A DNA stretch of 64,000 nucleotides from Artemisia argyi (Eukaryota; Streptophyta; Magnoliopsida; Asterales; Asteraceae): positions 199,565,322-199,629,321 of the forward strand of contig CM060680.1 of NCBI GenBank assembly GCA_030686995.1, given 5' to 3'. The notes under the pieces were generated by a model, which had not been told where the DNA came from, made no database searches, and saw nothing but the letters and a program-made list of their open reading frames with translations. How positions within the stretch are numbered: position 1 is the stretch's first letter; each line of letters starts with the position of its first letter. This document shows positions 45,125 through 56,270 of this stretch, piece after piece. The position numbers and the translations under genes are program-made.

Positions 45125-45964
45125 AACATCACTACAACAAGACGAACCTCAAAATCACCACCAAATCGTACAGATCCGAAGCCCCACCAGAATAACTAGA
45201 TCAATCAATAAATTAAGTATGTATTACCAAAACATGCATACAAATCACATGCAGCCACAAAATGTTCTATGGAATAAATAATTGGAGTAAGACATGTTTT
45301 AATGGACTAGAATAATCAATTAAAAAGAAACAAACTGACTATAAAAGTAATCAACAATCGAATAGAAGATAACTATAGGTCAGTGGTTATAGGGAACCCC
45401 ACATCCACGAATCTTAGCAATCCACAAACGAAGGGTTAATTAAATTCAGTCGGTAATTTAAAGGAATGACGAAATCGATGAAAAACGAATATAATTTGCG
45501 AGGGTTGCATTTTTCTTTTATTTTTGCCAGAGAGAGAATCGCTAGGGTTTTTTTTATTCGTATTAATCCTAACATGCCTAATCACGACTCACACACAAGT
45601 CGGATATATAAATATATACACAAGTCAAATACTCACACACAAGAAGAGAATCATAACACTAGTTACATGTGTGTGATGATTCGACTCTAACATTTGGTTT
45701 CTTGACGATTACGAGTATTCTTCTCCTGTACTTGAGATAGTGGATGACGGGAACACTTATAAACACATACCGACACGTTATAGTGATCAAAGAAAGGAGG
45801 AAGAAAGAACTGAAGGTTTTTGTATTATTCAAAGTTTCTAATAACTTCAAAAATCATTTAATGTGTTAAAGTTTGCAACTTTCAAATAGTTTTAGTGTTA
45901 TTAATGTTATTTGTACAAGGAAAACGTGTTTAGAAACAATCCTTGGTAGAATTTAAGAAGATTG

Positions 45965-46390
45965 AAAATTCTGGCAAAGTTTCTAACAAGCCTTAAACCC
46001 TAAACTTTCTAACAAGTTGTTCTTCAAAGTTTCGAACAAGCCTTAAACTCTAAACTTTCTAACAAGCTCTGTTGGCGTGATCTTCGATCAAGGTTTTTTG
46101 ATTACTCAGTGCTTTACTCTCTTGTATAAGTTAGAAAAGCACTTCGACTCTTGGGAATACTTCTAATTTGTACAAATTGGAAAGTTACAAAAGTTTCTAG
46201 CAAGCAAAACTTTCTAGTAAGCAAAACTTTCTAGCAAGCAAGGACTGAACTTTCTAACAAGGTCAAAACTTTCAAACAAGGATAGAATTTTTGAACAAGG
46301 ACAAAAATTTCGAAGAAGGTCAAAAGTTTTGAGCAAGTGTCAACTTTCAAGGAAGTGCAAAAGTTTCGAGTAACCCCAAAGTTTCGAATT
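45965..46390. repeat. Degenerate 18-bp minisatellite
   Basis: About 14 variants of ACTTTCTAACAAGGxxA. From about 46192 to 46370 they follow one another every 16-23 bp, mostly 18. Translation products from it are low-complexity and not convincing. Confidence 0.65.
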
Positions 46391-46392
46391 GG

Positions 46393-46688
46393 TTGGATTT
46401 TGTTGACTTTTTGCGTTTGAGAGGAAGACAATGTTCAAAAATGGAACGAAGTGCTAAAGCATTGTTTGAGTCTAAGCCAGATGAAACTGAACATGCTGCG
46501 GGTATACAGATGGGGAATCAGTTGCAAACGTATGCGGTAAATCAAATGGATCAGATTGTGAATCAGAATGTGGTTAATCAAAACGGGAATGATTGTTTTA
46601 TGACTACGATTCAGAAACCTACATCTGAAAATTACAGTTGTGATTTAGGTCATATTAGTAGAGATTACAATGTCAATGCAATGACAAA

Positions 46689-46700
<12 letters not shown>
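46393..46700 (+). other. Possible exon of an unrecognised gene
   Basis: An open frame includes MERSAKALFESKPDETEHAAG and an Asn/Gln-rich part (NQMDQIVNQNVVNQNGND). It ends near AAAGGTAAAA, which could be a splice donor, and then meets a 43-base poly(A). I recognise no family. Confidence 0.25.

Positions 46701-46734
<34 letters not shown>
46692..46734. repeat. Poly(A) tract
   Basis: About 43 A residues; no clear flanking duplication. Confidence 0.9.
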
Positions 46735-46736
<2 letters not shown>

Positions 46737-46752
46737 AGCACAATTCCCGGAA

Positions 46753-46888
46753 AGTGAGTACTTCACCTTTGGTCTTCCTTGCCAACCTCTCATCGAGCCC
46801 TCCCAACCCTTTTGCCGAAAAGTGAGTACTTCACCTTTGGTCTTCCTTGCCAACCTCTCACCGAGCCCTCCTAACCCTTTTGCCGCGT
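46753..46888. repeat. 68-bp tandem duplication
   Basis: Two copies (46753-46820, 46821-46888) beginning AGTGAGTACTTCACCTTTGG, differing at a few positions. Confidence 0.85.
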
Positions 46889-47234
46889 GAGGCATCCTTG
46901 CCAATGGGTCACGCTACTCCCGTTGGGGGTAGCCTTAATGTTTAATGTGTTATTGGACTTAAATGGTGGTTTGGGCTGCGATCTTTTGTTTAAGCTTAAA
47001 TTGACCTTACACGAAAAATAAATGGCAAGTGTTGTTAGGTTAATTATGGGGCATTCGAAGTTTTAAGAATTGGAATGATTTCTTTTATATGGAATTTGTT
47101 ATAACTGAAATTTAGCAAATTTTGGGTTTGGTCCGATTTTCGGTTTGTTATGCTGAGCCGTAGTTGATATATAAAAGAAATAATATTATATGTTAGGTTG
47201 TGTTTTTGATAAATGATGAAAAAGCTTAAATTGA

Positions 47235-47235
47235 G

Positions 47236-47278
<43 letters not shown>

Positions 47279-47476
47279 TGGTTTTCGATTTTTTGGCCGG
47301 CTAATCCACGGGGTTTAAACCCAGCGCCACACAGACTCAAACCAGGCGAAGCTCTCTCTTTTCAAGAGATTGGCATGACCACTTAATGTTGTTTGCACCT
47401 AGTAGGAATTGAACTTGAGACTTCAAAGATTTTATAGTGATAGTTACAAGCCCTTTACCACTAAGCCACCCTTAGG
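47235..47476 (-). mobile_element. tRNA-derived SINE
   Basis: On the minus strand, box A-like GTGGCTTAGTGGTAAAGG, box B-like AAGTTCAATTCCTACT about 35 bp later, a unique body and a 3' poly(A) of about 30 (plus-strand T run 47241-47273) form a typical plant SINE. Target duplications not visible. Confidence 0.65.
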
Positions 47477-47513
47477 TGGTTGTGTATGTATTGTTATATA
47501 GGTAGATGATTAA

Positions 47514-47854
47514 GGGTGCGTTTGGTTTGCTTATAAGAATCACAATCGATATTGGTATGATAATATGATGGTATGAGATTGAATTTGATAGTTCAAAAAA
47601 AGTTGTTTGGTTTATATATTTGGGTTTGAATATTGTTTGATAAACATGAAGAAAAAGAGTGGGGTGAGAGAAATTAGTGGTGGAATATAACCCACATGAA
47701 TGGTTTGCCAAAATCCACCAAGTCCAAGTGGTATGGATCTATGGGTTTCATCCGTAAGGCCCACATGAATTGTTTGGCAAAACCCTTCAACCAAATAACC
47801 ACATATGGTATCAAACTCATTCTCTCATTCCCACACCCTATACCAAACGGACCC
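47514..47854. mobile_element. PIF/Harbinger-type MITE (341 bp)
   Basis: Terminal inverted repeats GGGTGCGTTTGGT and (complement) GGGTCCGTTTGGT, flanked by TAA at 47511-47513 and 47855-47857. No coding capacity. Confidence 0.8.
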
Positions 47855-48116
47855 TAAGAAAAAAATAGTCTAAAAGCCATTAGAAAATTTTATTATTATT
47901 TTATTTACCAATGAAAATGGGATTTCATAAAATTTCCAACTGGATATTGAGAACTTGTTGGTAAATAGATACCTTTTTGGTACGGTTATTTTAATTCAAA
48001 AAAAGAATTATTTAATTTGGCAAATTATTAAAAAAAAAAAAAAAGTATTATACTTGTCACAGATTCGTCTTCTGGGTAGTGAAAAAAAAATTCATTTTCA
48101 GTATCATTAACTTGTC

Positions 48117-48147
<31 letters not shown>

Positions 48148-48683
48148 TTTTTTAGGTAATATTTGACTTGAAGTACCGGTTTCGTCCACGTGTACCGGTA
48201 AATTCTTAGTTTATATATTTTTAAAATGTTTTCAACACTACTAAATCTTTAGTTACCTTCGTGACCCTTTCTTCTTGTTTTCTTTCTCAAAGATTACAAC
48301 TGATTTTAGACGTTCACCTAAGAAACTTAAATAATTCTCGAAACTTCACAGAATCACAACCCATAAATCCTTAGTTTATATATCCCCTAGATTCGCTAAA
48401 AATCTCAACATATCTAGTTCCGATCGCCGGAAAATTCCCAGATTAGGCTACCATCCATACCCTCCGATGGAAAAGCACACGTCGCCGCCAACCTCCACTG
48501 TTAGTGTATGTGTGTAGTTGGTTGTTTTTGTGGAGTTAATTGTTGCCTTTTTTTTGGTGATGTTGGTGTAGATTTTGATGGGATTTCTTGATGGGTTATA
48601 GTTAGAGTTTTTATCTCGTTTGTTTTGATTTGGAAATAGGATGTTGATTTGTGTTAACTGGGGGAGTTATTGAACAAGGCTTT

Positions 48684-49315
48684 TGATGACGTATAGCATG
48701 TCCGGACCCACAAAGTCCGAATCAAACACCAAAGCCTAAAGACGGGACGAACAATTAGTACTGGGCTGGGCCCCCAAAATGACGAAGGCGCGGGTGCACT
48801 TGCCCGCGGCCCAATAATGAGTCCGGAACGCCCCCAATAAGGCTTGGATCACGAACTCGCCAAAAAAGGTAAAGAATCTCATCAGCACTTTAATGGCTAA
48901 CATGGGCAGACCCCATGCAGGGAAACTCCGTAGTTCCCACCCAAAAGCATCGCCATCACCAGTAAGATGCCAAAAGGAGGAGTTGACTTCGGGGTTTGCC
49001 GCCCAAAAACATCACCATCATGATGCGAGGTACCAGGCAATCCGACAAGAAGACCCTAGGTATAAATAGGGGACACTTTGCCACTCTCAGGGGTATCTTG
49101 CTCACTCTCTCACATACTATACTCTTTCTCTCTCTACAAGATATTTATTCTCACACCCGAGGTCGACCGCGGAGGTCCCCTTTCCACGGTGAGGCTAACG
49201 GTGTCGTTTCTTTTCTTAGCAGAACGAAGCAGATCACATCTGTTAGTCCAAGATTAGCCCAGCCCGAAGTTAGCATAAACTAATCTTCATCTCGAGCCCC
49301 ATTTTTGTACTAACA
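48684..49315 (+). repeat. Solo LTR (632 bp)
   Basis: Begins TGATGACGTATAGC and ends GTACTAACA, with perfect 5-bp duplications GCTTT at 48679-48683 and 49316-49320. TATAAATAGG at 49061-49070 gives plus orientation. No interior: a product of LTR-LTR recombination. Confidence 0.85.
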
Positions 49316-49455
49316 GCTTTTATGGTAGTGGGGAATTTGGTGAAGGGGTTCATGGGCATATATGGAAGTTTGGGTTTAACTCTCAAGTTTATGTTCCGAC
49401 ACCGTTGATTGATTTGTATTCGAGTTTATGGATGATGTTTGGTGGTGGTGGAACC
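49316..49455 (+). pseudogene. PPR-like gene fragment inside the CACTA-like element
   Basis: The frame reads GVHGHIWKFGFNSQVYVP followed by TPLIDLYSSL, close to the pentatricopeptide-repeat pattern (hGhIxKxGF...vYVxtaLIDmYs). It is continuous with sequence left of the solo LTR (about 48640-48683). The 5' UTR-like stretch at 48280-48500, with MEKHTSPPTSTVS, may belong to the same captured fragment. Confidence 0.45.
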
Positions 49456-49813
49456 GGGGTACCGATACTTCAAGTCAAATATTACCCTCAAAATAAAAAA
49501 AAACAAGTTAATGGTGCTGAAAATAAAAAAATTTTGTTCACTACCCAGAAGACGAATCCATGACAAGTATAATATATTTTTTTAATAATTTGCCCTATTT
49601 AATTTGGTACGGTTTGCAAAAAAACCGTATTAAATAACGTTTATTTGGTACGGTTTTATAAACAACCGTACCAAAAAATACCGTAGCCAATAAAGCTTTT
49701 TTAGTACGGTTTTTTTAGAAACCGTGGCAAATGACTTATTTTTTGCATTTTGGTACGGTTTCTTCTGTAACCGTATTAAAATAGCGTACCAAAAAATATT
49801 TATGTAGTAGTGT

Positions 49814-50228
49814 TTGAAGGTGGAATCATTAAGAAGCCAAAAAAAGAAGAGTATCTCCATAGTGCAAATCAACATCTTTTACAACATTCAACCATCCATC
49901 AGTAAAAGAGTATATTTCACCAACTTTTTCAATCTTTAGTCGCCATTTATACCCTCCCTTCGCAGATCGGACTATTGGGTCTTTAGTCATTTGGTTCCAC
50001 AAGTATCTCTCGTAAAAGTCATGTGGTAGCGGCTACCGAAAAAAAAAATCATATCTCGGATATATAATTATTCACATAAACAACTATCTGCAAACATATA
50101 AAACACTAAAACTGTACATTAAGCACATACCAAGTAAGGAAGAGTTGGATAAATCATATGGGACCGAAATAAGGAAGAGTTTCATCTAGGATAATCTTGT
50201 AGAAAGATGGATACGTACGAGGAGCCAT
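49814..50228 (-). pseudogene. REM-like gene copy 3: exon 1 and part of exon 2
   Basis: Exon 1 begins MAPRTYPSFYKIILDETLPY at 50228. It is then disturbed by a 25-bp inverted piece of exon 3 between two TAAGGAAGAG copies, and reaches a GTATGT donor at 50130. Exon 2 starts at 50032 after TAG (PLPHDFYERYLWNQMTKDP) and is cut at 49814 by the CACTA-like element. It shows the first-exon start missing from copy 1. Confidence 0.75.
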
Positions 50229-50470
50229 TTTAATATATGATTCTTAAACTTTAGTGAAGTGTGATATGAAGAAACTGTTTTATGGAGATGTATTATGAGC
50301 AAAAGGAGATGCCCTAGCTCTTACTTAAAATATGAGAGTGAAGTTAAAGATACCTAAATTTGCTTGATGGAAACTTTTGTACATACATGAATAGACAAGG
50401 TACATGCATGTCTATAGAATTATTGGTTTGATATTATAGAAAATGGTTACCAAAAGTAAAATTATAAGAT
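50229..50470. repeat. REM upstream spacer, copy 3
   Basis: Same sequence family as 38705-38950 and 61790-61910, here directly upstream of exon 1; presumed promoter region. Confidence 0.55.
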
Positions 50471-51734
50471 TTGTTGTCCTGTTTATTATTAGAAGTATTT
50501 TAAACAGCTCCATTTGTCACCATTTTTACGTTATATGTAATAGTCGGGTCGGATTATTCGGGTTCAAGATTTAACTCAGGTCAATCGGTACAACCCGATT
50601 AACTCGAATACGAAAAAAGGTCGGGTATCAGGTTCAAAATGCTTTGCTTATTCGGATTCGGGTCAAGCCAACTGACCCGAGTTACTTTTTTTTTTTCTTT
50701 TTTTTATAAGTATCGTGCTTTTGTGTGCATGAGTTATATAATTGCAACGTTATAAAATTTGAGAAATTATACACACTTGTACTAATAAGTGATAAAAATG
50801 CAATTTTATGTACAAGCATCGTATCTAAGCCATCGAATCCCCTTAATATAAGATAACGATGTTATAATACTTAAAAGAATCTCGTGTAATCAAGTTATAT
50901 GTTTTCAAGCTAATCTACTAGAAACCGCAAAACAACGCACTTGTATTTTTTGTTGCTTCATGCTTGTAAACAACAGTACATTATCTTGTTTTTAATAGCT
51001 TGGATGGGACTCAAAGCTTAAAATTAAGTTATATCGAACTTTAATATTTCTGTTGTCTGAAAGTGGCCCTTACGAAGTTGGACATTACTTAGGACTTTTA
51101 TACATCATTGTCCCAATCATGTTCGTGGATTGACACCACTTTACTTATAACATATAAATTATGTGATTTGTACATGTCTAACCTGAACCGGATTAACCCG
51201 AATTGAAATAGGGTCGGGTTTGGATATGCTATTTTTAGCCTCGACCCAAATTGGACTCGACCCGTTTGACACGAACCCGACCAACACGACCAAATTAATA
51301 CCCCTATGTCTAAGTTAATGTTTAACTCATTTGTATTTCAACTGTATTTACACTTGACATTACACTTTACAAACCTATGAACTGTATATGGATGCATCAA
51401 AGAAATATTCACATTCAAAGTTTTCATATCTTAAAAAAGTAAACCAGCTAAGATGATGGTGAGAAATTTCATATATAGTAAACTGTACTAAAGTTTAACG
51501 AAAGTTACGTATACGAAAGATAAAAGAAATAATTGAGTATTTATTTTTACTGTGAATATGACATTTAATAAATACATTATACATGCATTATTATTGTGGG
51601 TTCTACATTTTTGTCACATGCTAGAGAATTAATGTAGCCTACATGTAGAACTCAAAATGGAAATAGTTTTTAAATAGTAGAAAGGAATAAAAATTATAAA
51701 GCAAAAAGGCAAATATTTATTGATATTTATAAAT
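50471..51734. other. Intergenic region with CGGGT-rich stretches
   Basis: No genes. GGGTCGGGTT-like sequences at 50536-50690 and in the opposite orientation at 51170-51305 suggest a decayed foldback element, but no clear ends are visible. Confidence 0.35.
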
Positions 51735-53313
51735 AGAGTAAATTCTTTAAATACCTCAAAGGCACACATGTGTGTATCTCATATGTCCCAAAAATTTTCA
51801 ACTTCCTCAAATAACACAAGAGCGACTTTCTCACAAGAAATCTTAGGCAACCCTCCCAAAATTTTGACAAGTGTCTCTTTGATTGTCCCCACTTTGTACT
51901 TGCAAAGTACAACTAACTCCACTAATTTCGTGGGTAACTGAGACCTACTTTCTTGGACGACTTCACTATTTTGTCTTTTAGCTAAAAAGTATGTTTTTTT
52001 TTATTTTCTTTTAATATAAATTACATGTATAATCTCATACTTTTTTTTGTAGATATGGATTTAAAACTTGTACATTTTGATTATTTTACCCATTCCAACC
52101 ACTACCACCTACTCGGCCACCACCACCACCACCCAATCCAACCACCACCTACTCCGGCCACCACCACCTACTCTGGCCGCCACCACCACCCACTCCAACC
52201 ACCACCGCCGCTCCGGCCACCCTATCAAAAAGACCATATATCCAAAATTCTTGAAGGTGTGAATTTTTCCAAAATCCTTGAAGGTGTCAATATAACCACA
52301 AACCTTTCGAAGTATCTATACAAATTTCCACACAATACAATAATTAGAACAAACAACTTTCTATCATTAATATCTATATAAACTATAATGCTAGGCAACA
52401 AGCTTTTAGATACCTTGGCTGCTTTTGCTTAAAGATCCAAAAACAGAACAAGAACACCAAATTCCAGCTAGTAGAGTTGAAGCAACAATAAGTGCAACAA
52501 GAATCTTCTTATTCAAAATTCCACTTGACTACCAATGCTAAATACACCACCATTTGAAGCACTGCAACACAACCTTTATATATTTGTTCACAAAAACCAC
52601 AACAAACACAGTCACCACCATCGCCGGAATCTAGCCGGATTTCACCACAGCCACCTAACCCTTCTATTTGCCAGATCTGCCATTTCCTTCGGCTTTGATA
52701 ACCGAATATCAAAACACCTCAATTTTTTCTTGTTCTTGATAGCCGGATCTACAGGTGTAAAAAGGAAATTGATTTTACCAGATGTAGATCCGAGTTTGTA
52801 TAGATGAAAATAAAAAGGAGATGACGAAGATGTTTGGTTGTTTAGTGGTCGGATCTACAGGTGGTAGTTGTGCTGAGGGTTTAGTGGTAGTGGCGATGGA
52901 GTTTTGGTAGATGTAGTGGGTGGCCGGAGAATGTTGCGGTGGCCGGAGTGGGTAGGGGTCGCCGGGGTAATAAAAATGACCGGAGTTGGTGGCGGTAACC
53001 GGAGTGGGTAGCCATCTGTTTATATGTTTGTGGCTGTGTTGGTTTATAAGAGAAAGTGATGTGGTGTTTATTAAAATGTACAATTTTTAATGCGATTGGT
53101 ATAAAAGAAAGTGAAAGGGTACATGTGTAATTTACTATAGACAAAATAAAAAAAAAACCTCACCTACCCTCGACACGTGTCAACATTTTAAAAGAGTTGC
53201 CTAATAATTTTTGAGAGAGAGCCGTCCATGAGGTATATAAAGAAAATGAAATTTTTTGAGACATATGAGGTACACACTAGTGTATTTTTGGAGCAATTAA
53301 AGAATTTTCTATT
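51735..53313. mobile_element. Long-inverted-repeat (MULE-like) element with captured fragment
   Basis: Left end (ATTCTTTAAATACCTC, GTGTATCTCATATGTCC) is mirrored at the right end near 53120-53313. Inner arms with CACCACC/CCGGCCACC-rich sequence (52085-52230 against 52890-53010) also mirror, so arms are about 450-500 bp. Long terminal inverted repeats suggest Mutator-like elements. No 9-bp duplication confirmed, no transposase. Confidence 0.5.
52405..52530 (-). pseudogene. Captured receptor-kinase-like transmembrane exon fragment
   Basis: The minus strand reads NKKILVALIVASTLLAGI, a hydrophobic helix with basic start as in plant receptor-like kinases, and ends at AGCCAAG|GTATCT, a possible splice donor. 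It lies in the unique centre of the MULE-like element. No kinase domain. Confidence 0.35.
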
Positions 53314-53849
53314 GACGCAAAATAGCAGTTAGCTCAATTATAACAATGCGAGTGAGACATTTCGCATCATTTGAGCTACTAGAAAACGAGGTAAAGTATT
53401 AAGCCCATAACTTTCTTTGAAAAATTGTTGAATTAATGTTTGGCGTTAATTTTATTTTCTTCGAGAAAAATCCAAGAATATATAGTTTGTCTTTGTAATT
53501 TTTTCATCCCTTACTGTAGTTATGTAATATTTTGACAGTGCTGTTTATGTATAACGACTAGCTAAAATTGCTAGAATGAAATAATAAGGGGGTGGCAATC
53601 TTGCCTTACTTTGCCTCTTCTTTTAAAGAAAACAACCAATCATGGTTGTCCAACTAATATTTTGCCTAAACACTTTTTTTTAGTGACAATCTTACCTAAG
53701 TTTTTGCCTAATCAAGCATTAAATGTGTATCAATAATAAAATTTAAATTAAAAAAACATAAATAAAAAACAACTATTTTATTAATAATAATTCAATAATT
53801 ATTACATAATACTTAAAAAAAAACATAAATAAAACTAAAAATTGCAAGG

Positions 53850-55441
53850 TCATCCATACTTTGCTGCGAATTCACGTTTTTTTTTTATTGCAATTTCCCG
53901 CATATCCGGATCTTCTATGTTATTGTGCGGTTCGTTGAAAAACTTAAAAGCTCGGATAAAGGCCTTTTCTTGTGCACTTTGTACTTGTGCCGCCGTCAAT
54001 TTTTCGGCCAACTCATCCTTTGCACGTTTTTTCTCTAGCGACTCCGCTAATAGTTGTGATTTCTTTGAAGCATAAATTTCTAAAGTCGCAGCAACACTAT
54101 TACTTGTGGACGACTCAGAAACACTTTTTTTGCCCCGTCTTTTTCGGGTAAGAGTAGTGTCTTCATTCAAATCCGGAATAATTGTCTCAACATTGTCGTT
54201 GCTCGATTCAGACGACTTTTTCCGTTTATCAGAATTAGACGATGATGTTTGTCCGACAATTGGTTGTTCCAACCATTTGTCATTTTGTCTTACAATTTCC
54301 CAAGCATCAATGTGTCCAAAAGTCTTGCCTTTTGTTTTTTGTTTTTTTTTTAAATCGGCCATGGCATTTTTCATCACGTCAAGATCGTCACAACCACTAT
54401 CTCGTAGACGGTTCTACAATTATAAAAGTAATAAATATAATTTGATACAATCATATCAAATATAAACTATATACAAAAAAATTTAATTCAAAAATATACC
54501 GATTGGATGTAGAGGCCGTTAAAAATATTCATTTCGGCATTCATATTTTTCCATTTTGTGTTCAAGCCATGGTGTGTTCGTTCATGATTTGGTACGTTTT
54601 GAGAGAAATGTTCAAGGATTCTTCCCCAAAAGCTTGCCGACTTTTGTTGATTCCCGATTTTTGGACAAGTCGAGATATGCACCCAAGCTTTTGCCAAAGC
54701 GACCTCATCTTCCGTTGTCCAAGGTTTGCTTCTAGCTTTACTCGGTTTTGGTATTTCTACAATTTCTTCATCATCATTTTCTCCTTCACCTAATTAATCA
54801 CAAAACAAGAATGTATATAATTTAATAAAATGTATACGATTTAAAAAAAAATTAATACGATTTAAAAAAAAATATACGATTTAACAAAAATTAAAATACG
54901 ATTTAAAAAAAGTATTCGATTTAATAAAATACAATCAAAAAAATTAAATGTATACGATTTATAAAAAAAAAATACGATTTAATAAAAAATTATATATATA
55001 CATATACGACTAAAAAAATTAGTAAACCTTACCCGTTGTATTCGTAAATTGAGTTTCGGGGACAAATTCAATTTCGTCATCTTCATTATCGTAAATTGGT
55101 AATTGACGTTCTACACTCGGTTCACGTCTTACTCGACCATCACGGTAGTCGTTGAATGGATTAAATTCATTAGTCATTAAAATATTATAATTGGCCGGAT
55201 TCATTGGAGGAGGATTTTGAAAATATTGCGGTTGTGGTTGAGGTTGAAGAGGATAAAGGTTTCGATTTGGAGGTTGGAGATAGTAAGGTAGAGTTGGAAT
55301 TTGGGTGCGATTTGGAGGTTGGGGATTGTAAGGTTGATTAGGAGGTTGCGGACGCGTGAATTGGGATGGACCGGGTTGTGATCGAGACCCACGTCCTCGA
55401 CCTTTGTGTGAGCTTGAACCATGTTTGGATTGATGATCCAT
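53850..55441 (-). CDS. Myb/SANT-like protein with NAM-associated C-terminus (Harbinger ORF1-like), three exons
   Basis: Exons 55441-55033, 54789-54500 and 54413-53850 join in frame (GTAAGG donor/TTAG; GTATAT donor/GTAG) to give 420 residues. The N-terminus is Gly/Arg then Pro/Gln/Asn-rich (RPQPPNQPYNPQPPNR). The Myb-like/trihelix part is at about 150-230 (KPWTTEDEVALAKAWVHIS; ASFWGRILEHFSQ; GLNTKWKNMNAEMN). The NAM-associated C-terminus begins FGHIDAWEIVRQNDKWLE, with a coiled-coil-like KKRAKDELAEKLTAAQ. Relatives are often misnamed 'glutathione S-transferase T3-like'. In PIF/Harbinger transposons the Myb-like ORF1 protein helps the transposase bind DNA. No frame break seen. Confidence 0.75.
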
Positions 55442-55533
55442 AGTTGTTTTTTGAAAGAGATTGATTTGAATGTTTGGAATATATTTGAAATATTATGTGT
55501 AATTTAAATTGTAAATTGTGAGATTTTAAAGGG

Positions 55534-55537
<4 letters not shown>

Positions 55538-55566
<29 letters not shown>
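55538..55566. repeat. Poly(T) tract
   Basis: About 29 T residues, about 100 bp upstream of the Myb-like ATG. Confidence 0.9.
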
Positions 55567-55567
<1 letters not shown>

Positions 55568-55754
55568 AAAAACATCCCCAACGTCCGGAGCCTTCAATGC
55601 AACGTTCAAATTTGTCTTGGAAATAGCTTGTGCCGAATCGGTGAATTCTACCGCAAGCCATACCGATTTTTGCTTGCCGCATGTATGGCAATGGTACTTG
55701 CCGATCGGCACCTCTTGCCGAACCAATTCTACCGCTGGGTTGCCACTACCCTAA

Positions 55755-56270
55755 AGGGGAAAGAGATCGAGTTACAAAATTCGATAAACTAATTAGACCA
55801 ACTAAAGAAAAATTTCTCATTCTTGGGAACACTCCAATTGAAAAATAAGAGATTTATTTTTTGAAAATTAATCTTTTTATGACATTAATTCTGTGGTTCC
55901 AAAGAGACCATAATGTTGATTGCCATATCAAAGAAAGCCTCTAGTTTTGCCGGTAGACATGCTCGATCAGCCATGGTGACAACATCATGAAAGTTTGAGA
56001 TGGTGGTATCCGATAAGTTAACTATCGGATACCTATTTATTTTAGTTATTAGTTAACTATCAGGTTTTAGTTTCAAACAAAATATATATTTTTGTAATGA
56101 ACAACGAGACAGGTTCGTAATCTTATAATTTTTCTACGCATTCCTTAAATTTGAGGCTTTTAATAAGTTGAGTGAACATAGTTCAGCCTAAAACAAATTT
56201 ACGCATGGGGCCTTAAGAACAAAATTTGCTCAAAGCAAACTAGCAATATCTTAAGAGAGTTTTGATTCTT
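55755..56270. other. Stretch without recognised features
   Basis: I see no gene, repeat or regulatory structure that I can support. Confidence 0.4.

Larger units (their letters stand above)
42501..45560 (-). mobile_element. DUF4283/zinc-knuckle ORF1 element, copy 2 (inverted)
   Basis: Mirror of copy 1. It begins near 45560 (AAAAACCCTAGCGATTC, minus strand) after ACGAATA and ends at AAAACGAATA near 42508, the same target-site remnants as copy 1. Hence one insertion that was later duplicated. It is interrupted by the hAT element 42694-43852. Confidence 0.65.
47973..49813. mobile_element. CACTA-like element with inverted arms, captured gene fragment and solo LTR
   Basis: On the minus strand its right end reads CACTACTACATAAATA, abutting REM exon 2. 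Four palindromic GGTACGGTTT...AAACCGTACC-type units (49612-49790) look like subterminal repeats. Left arm 47973-48190 is the reverse complement of right arm 49465-49640. The left terminus is not recognisable, so it is probably truncated there. Confidence 0.5.
53588..55751 (-). mobile_element. PIF/Harbinger-type element with ORF1-like gene, no transposase
   Basis: Ends GGGGGTGGCAATC and (complement) GGGTAGTGGCAACC, flanked by TAA at 53585-53587 and 55752-55754. The only gene is the Myb-like/NAM-associated protein below. DDE transposase motifs are not found. Confidence 0.6.

Noticed and set aside
46665..46904. Minus-strand frame across poly(T) and the 68-bp duplication
   Set aside because: Low-complexity Phe run plus tandem repeat; no support.
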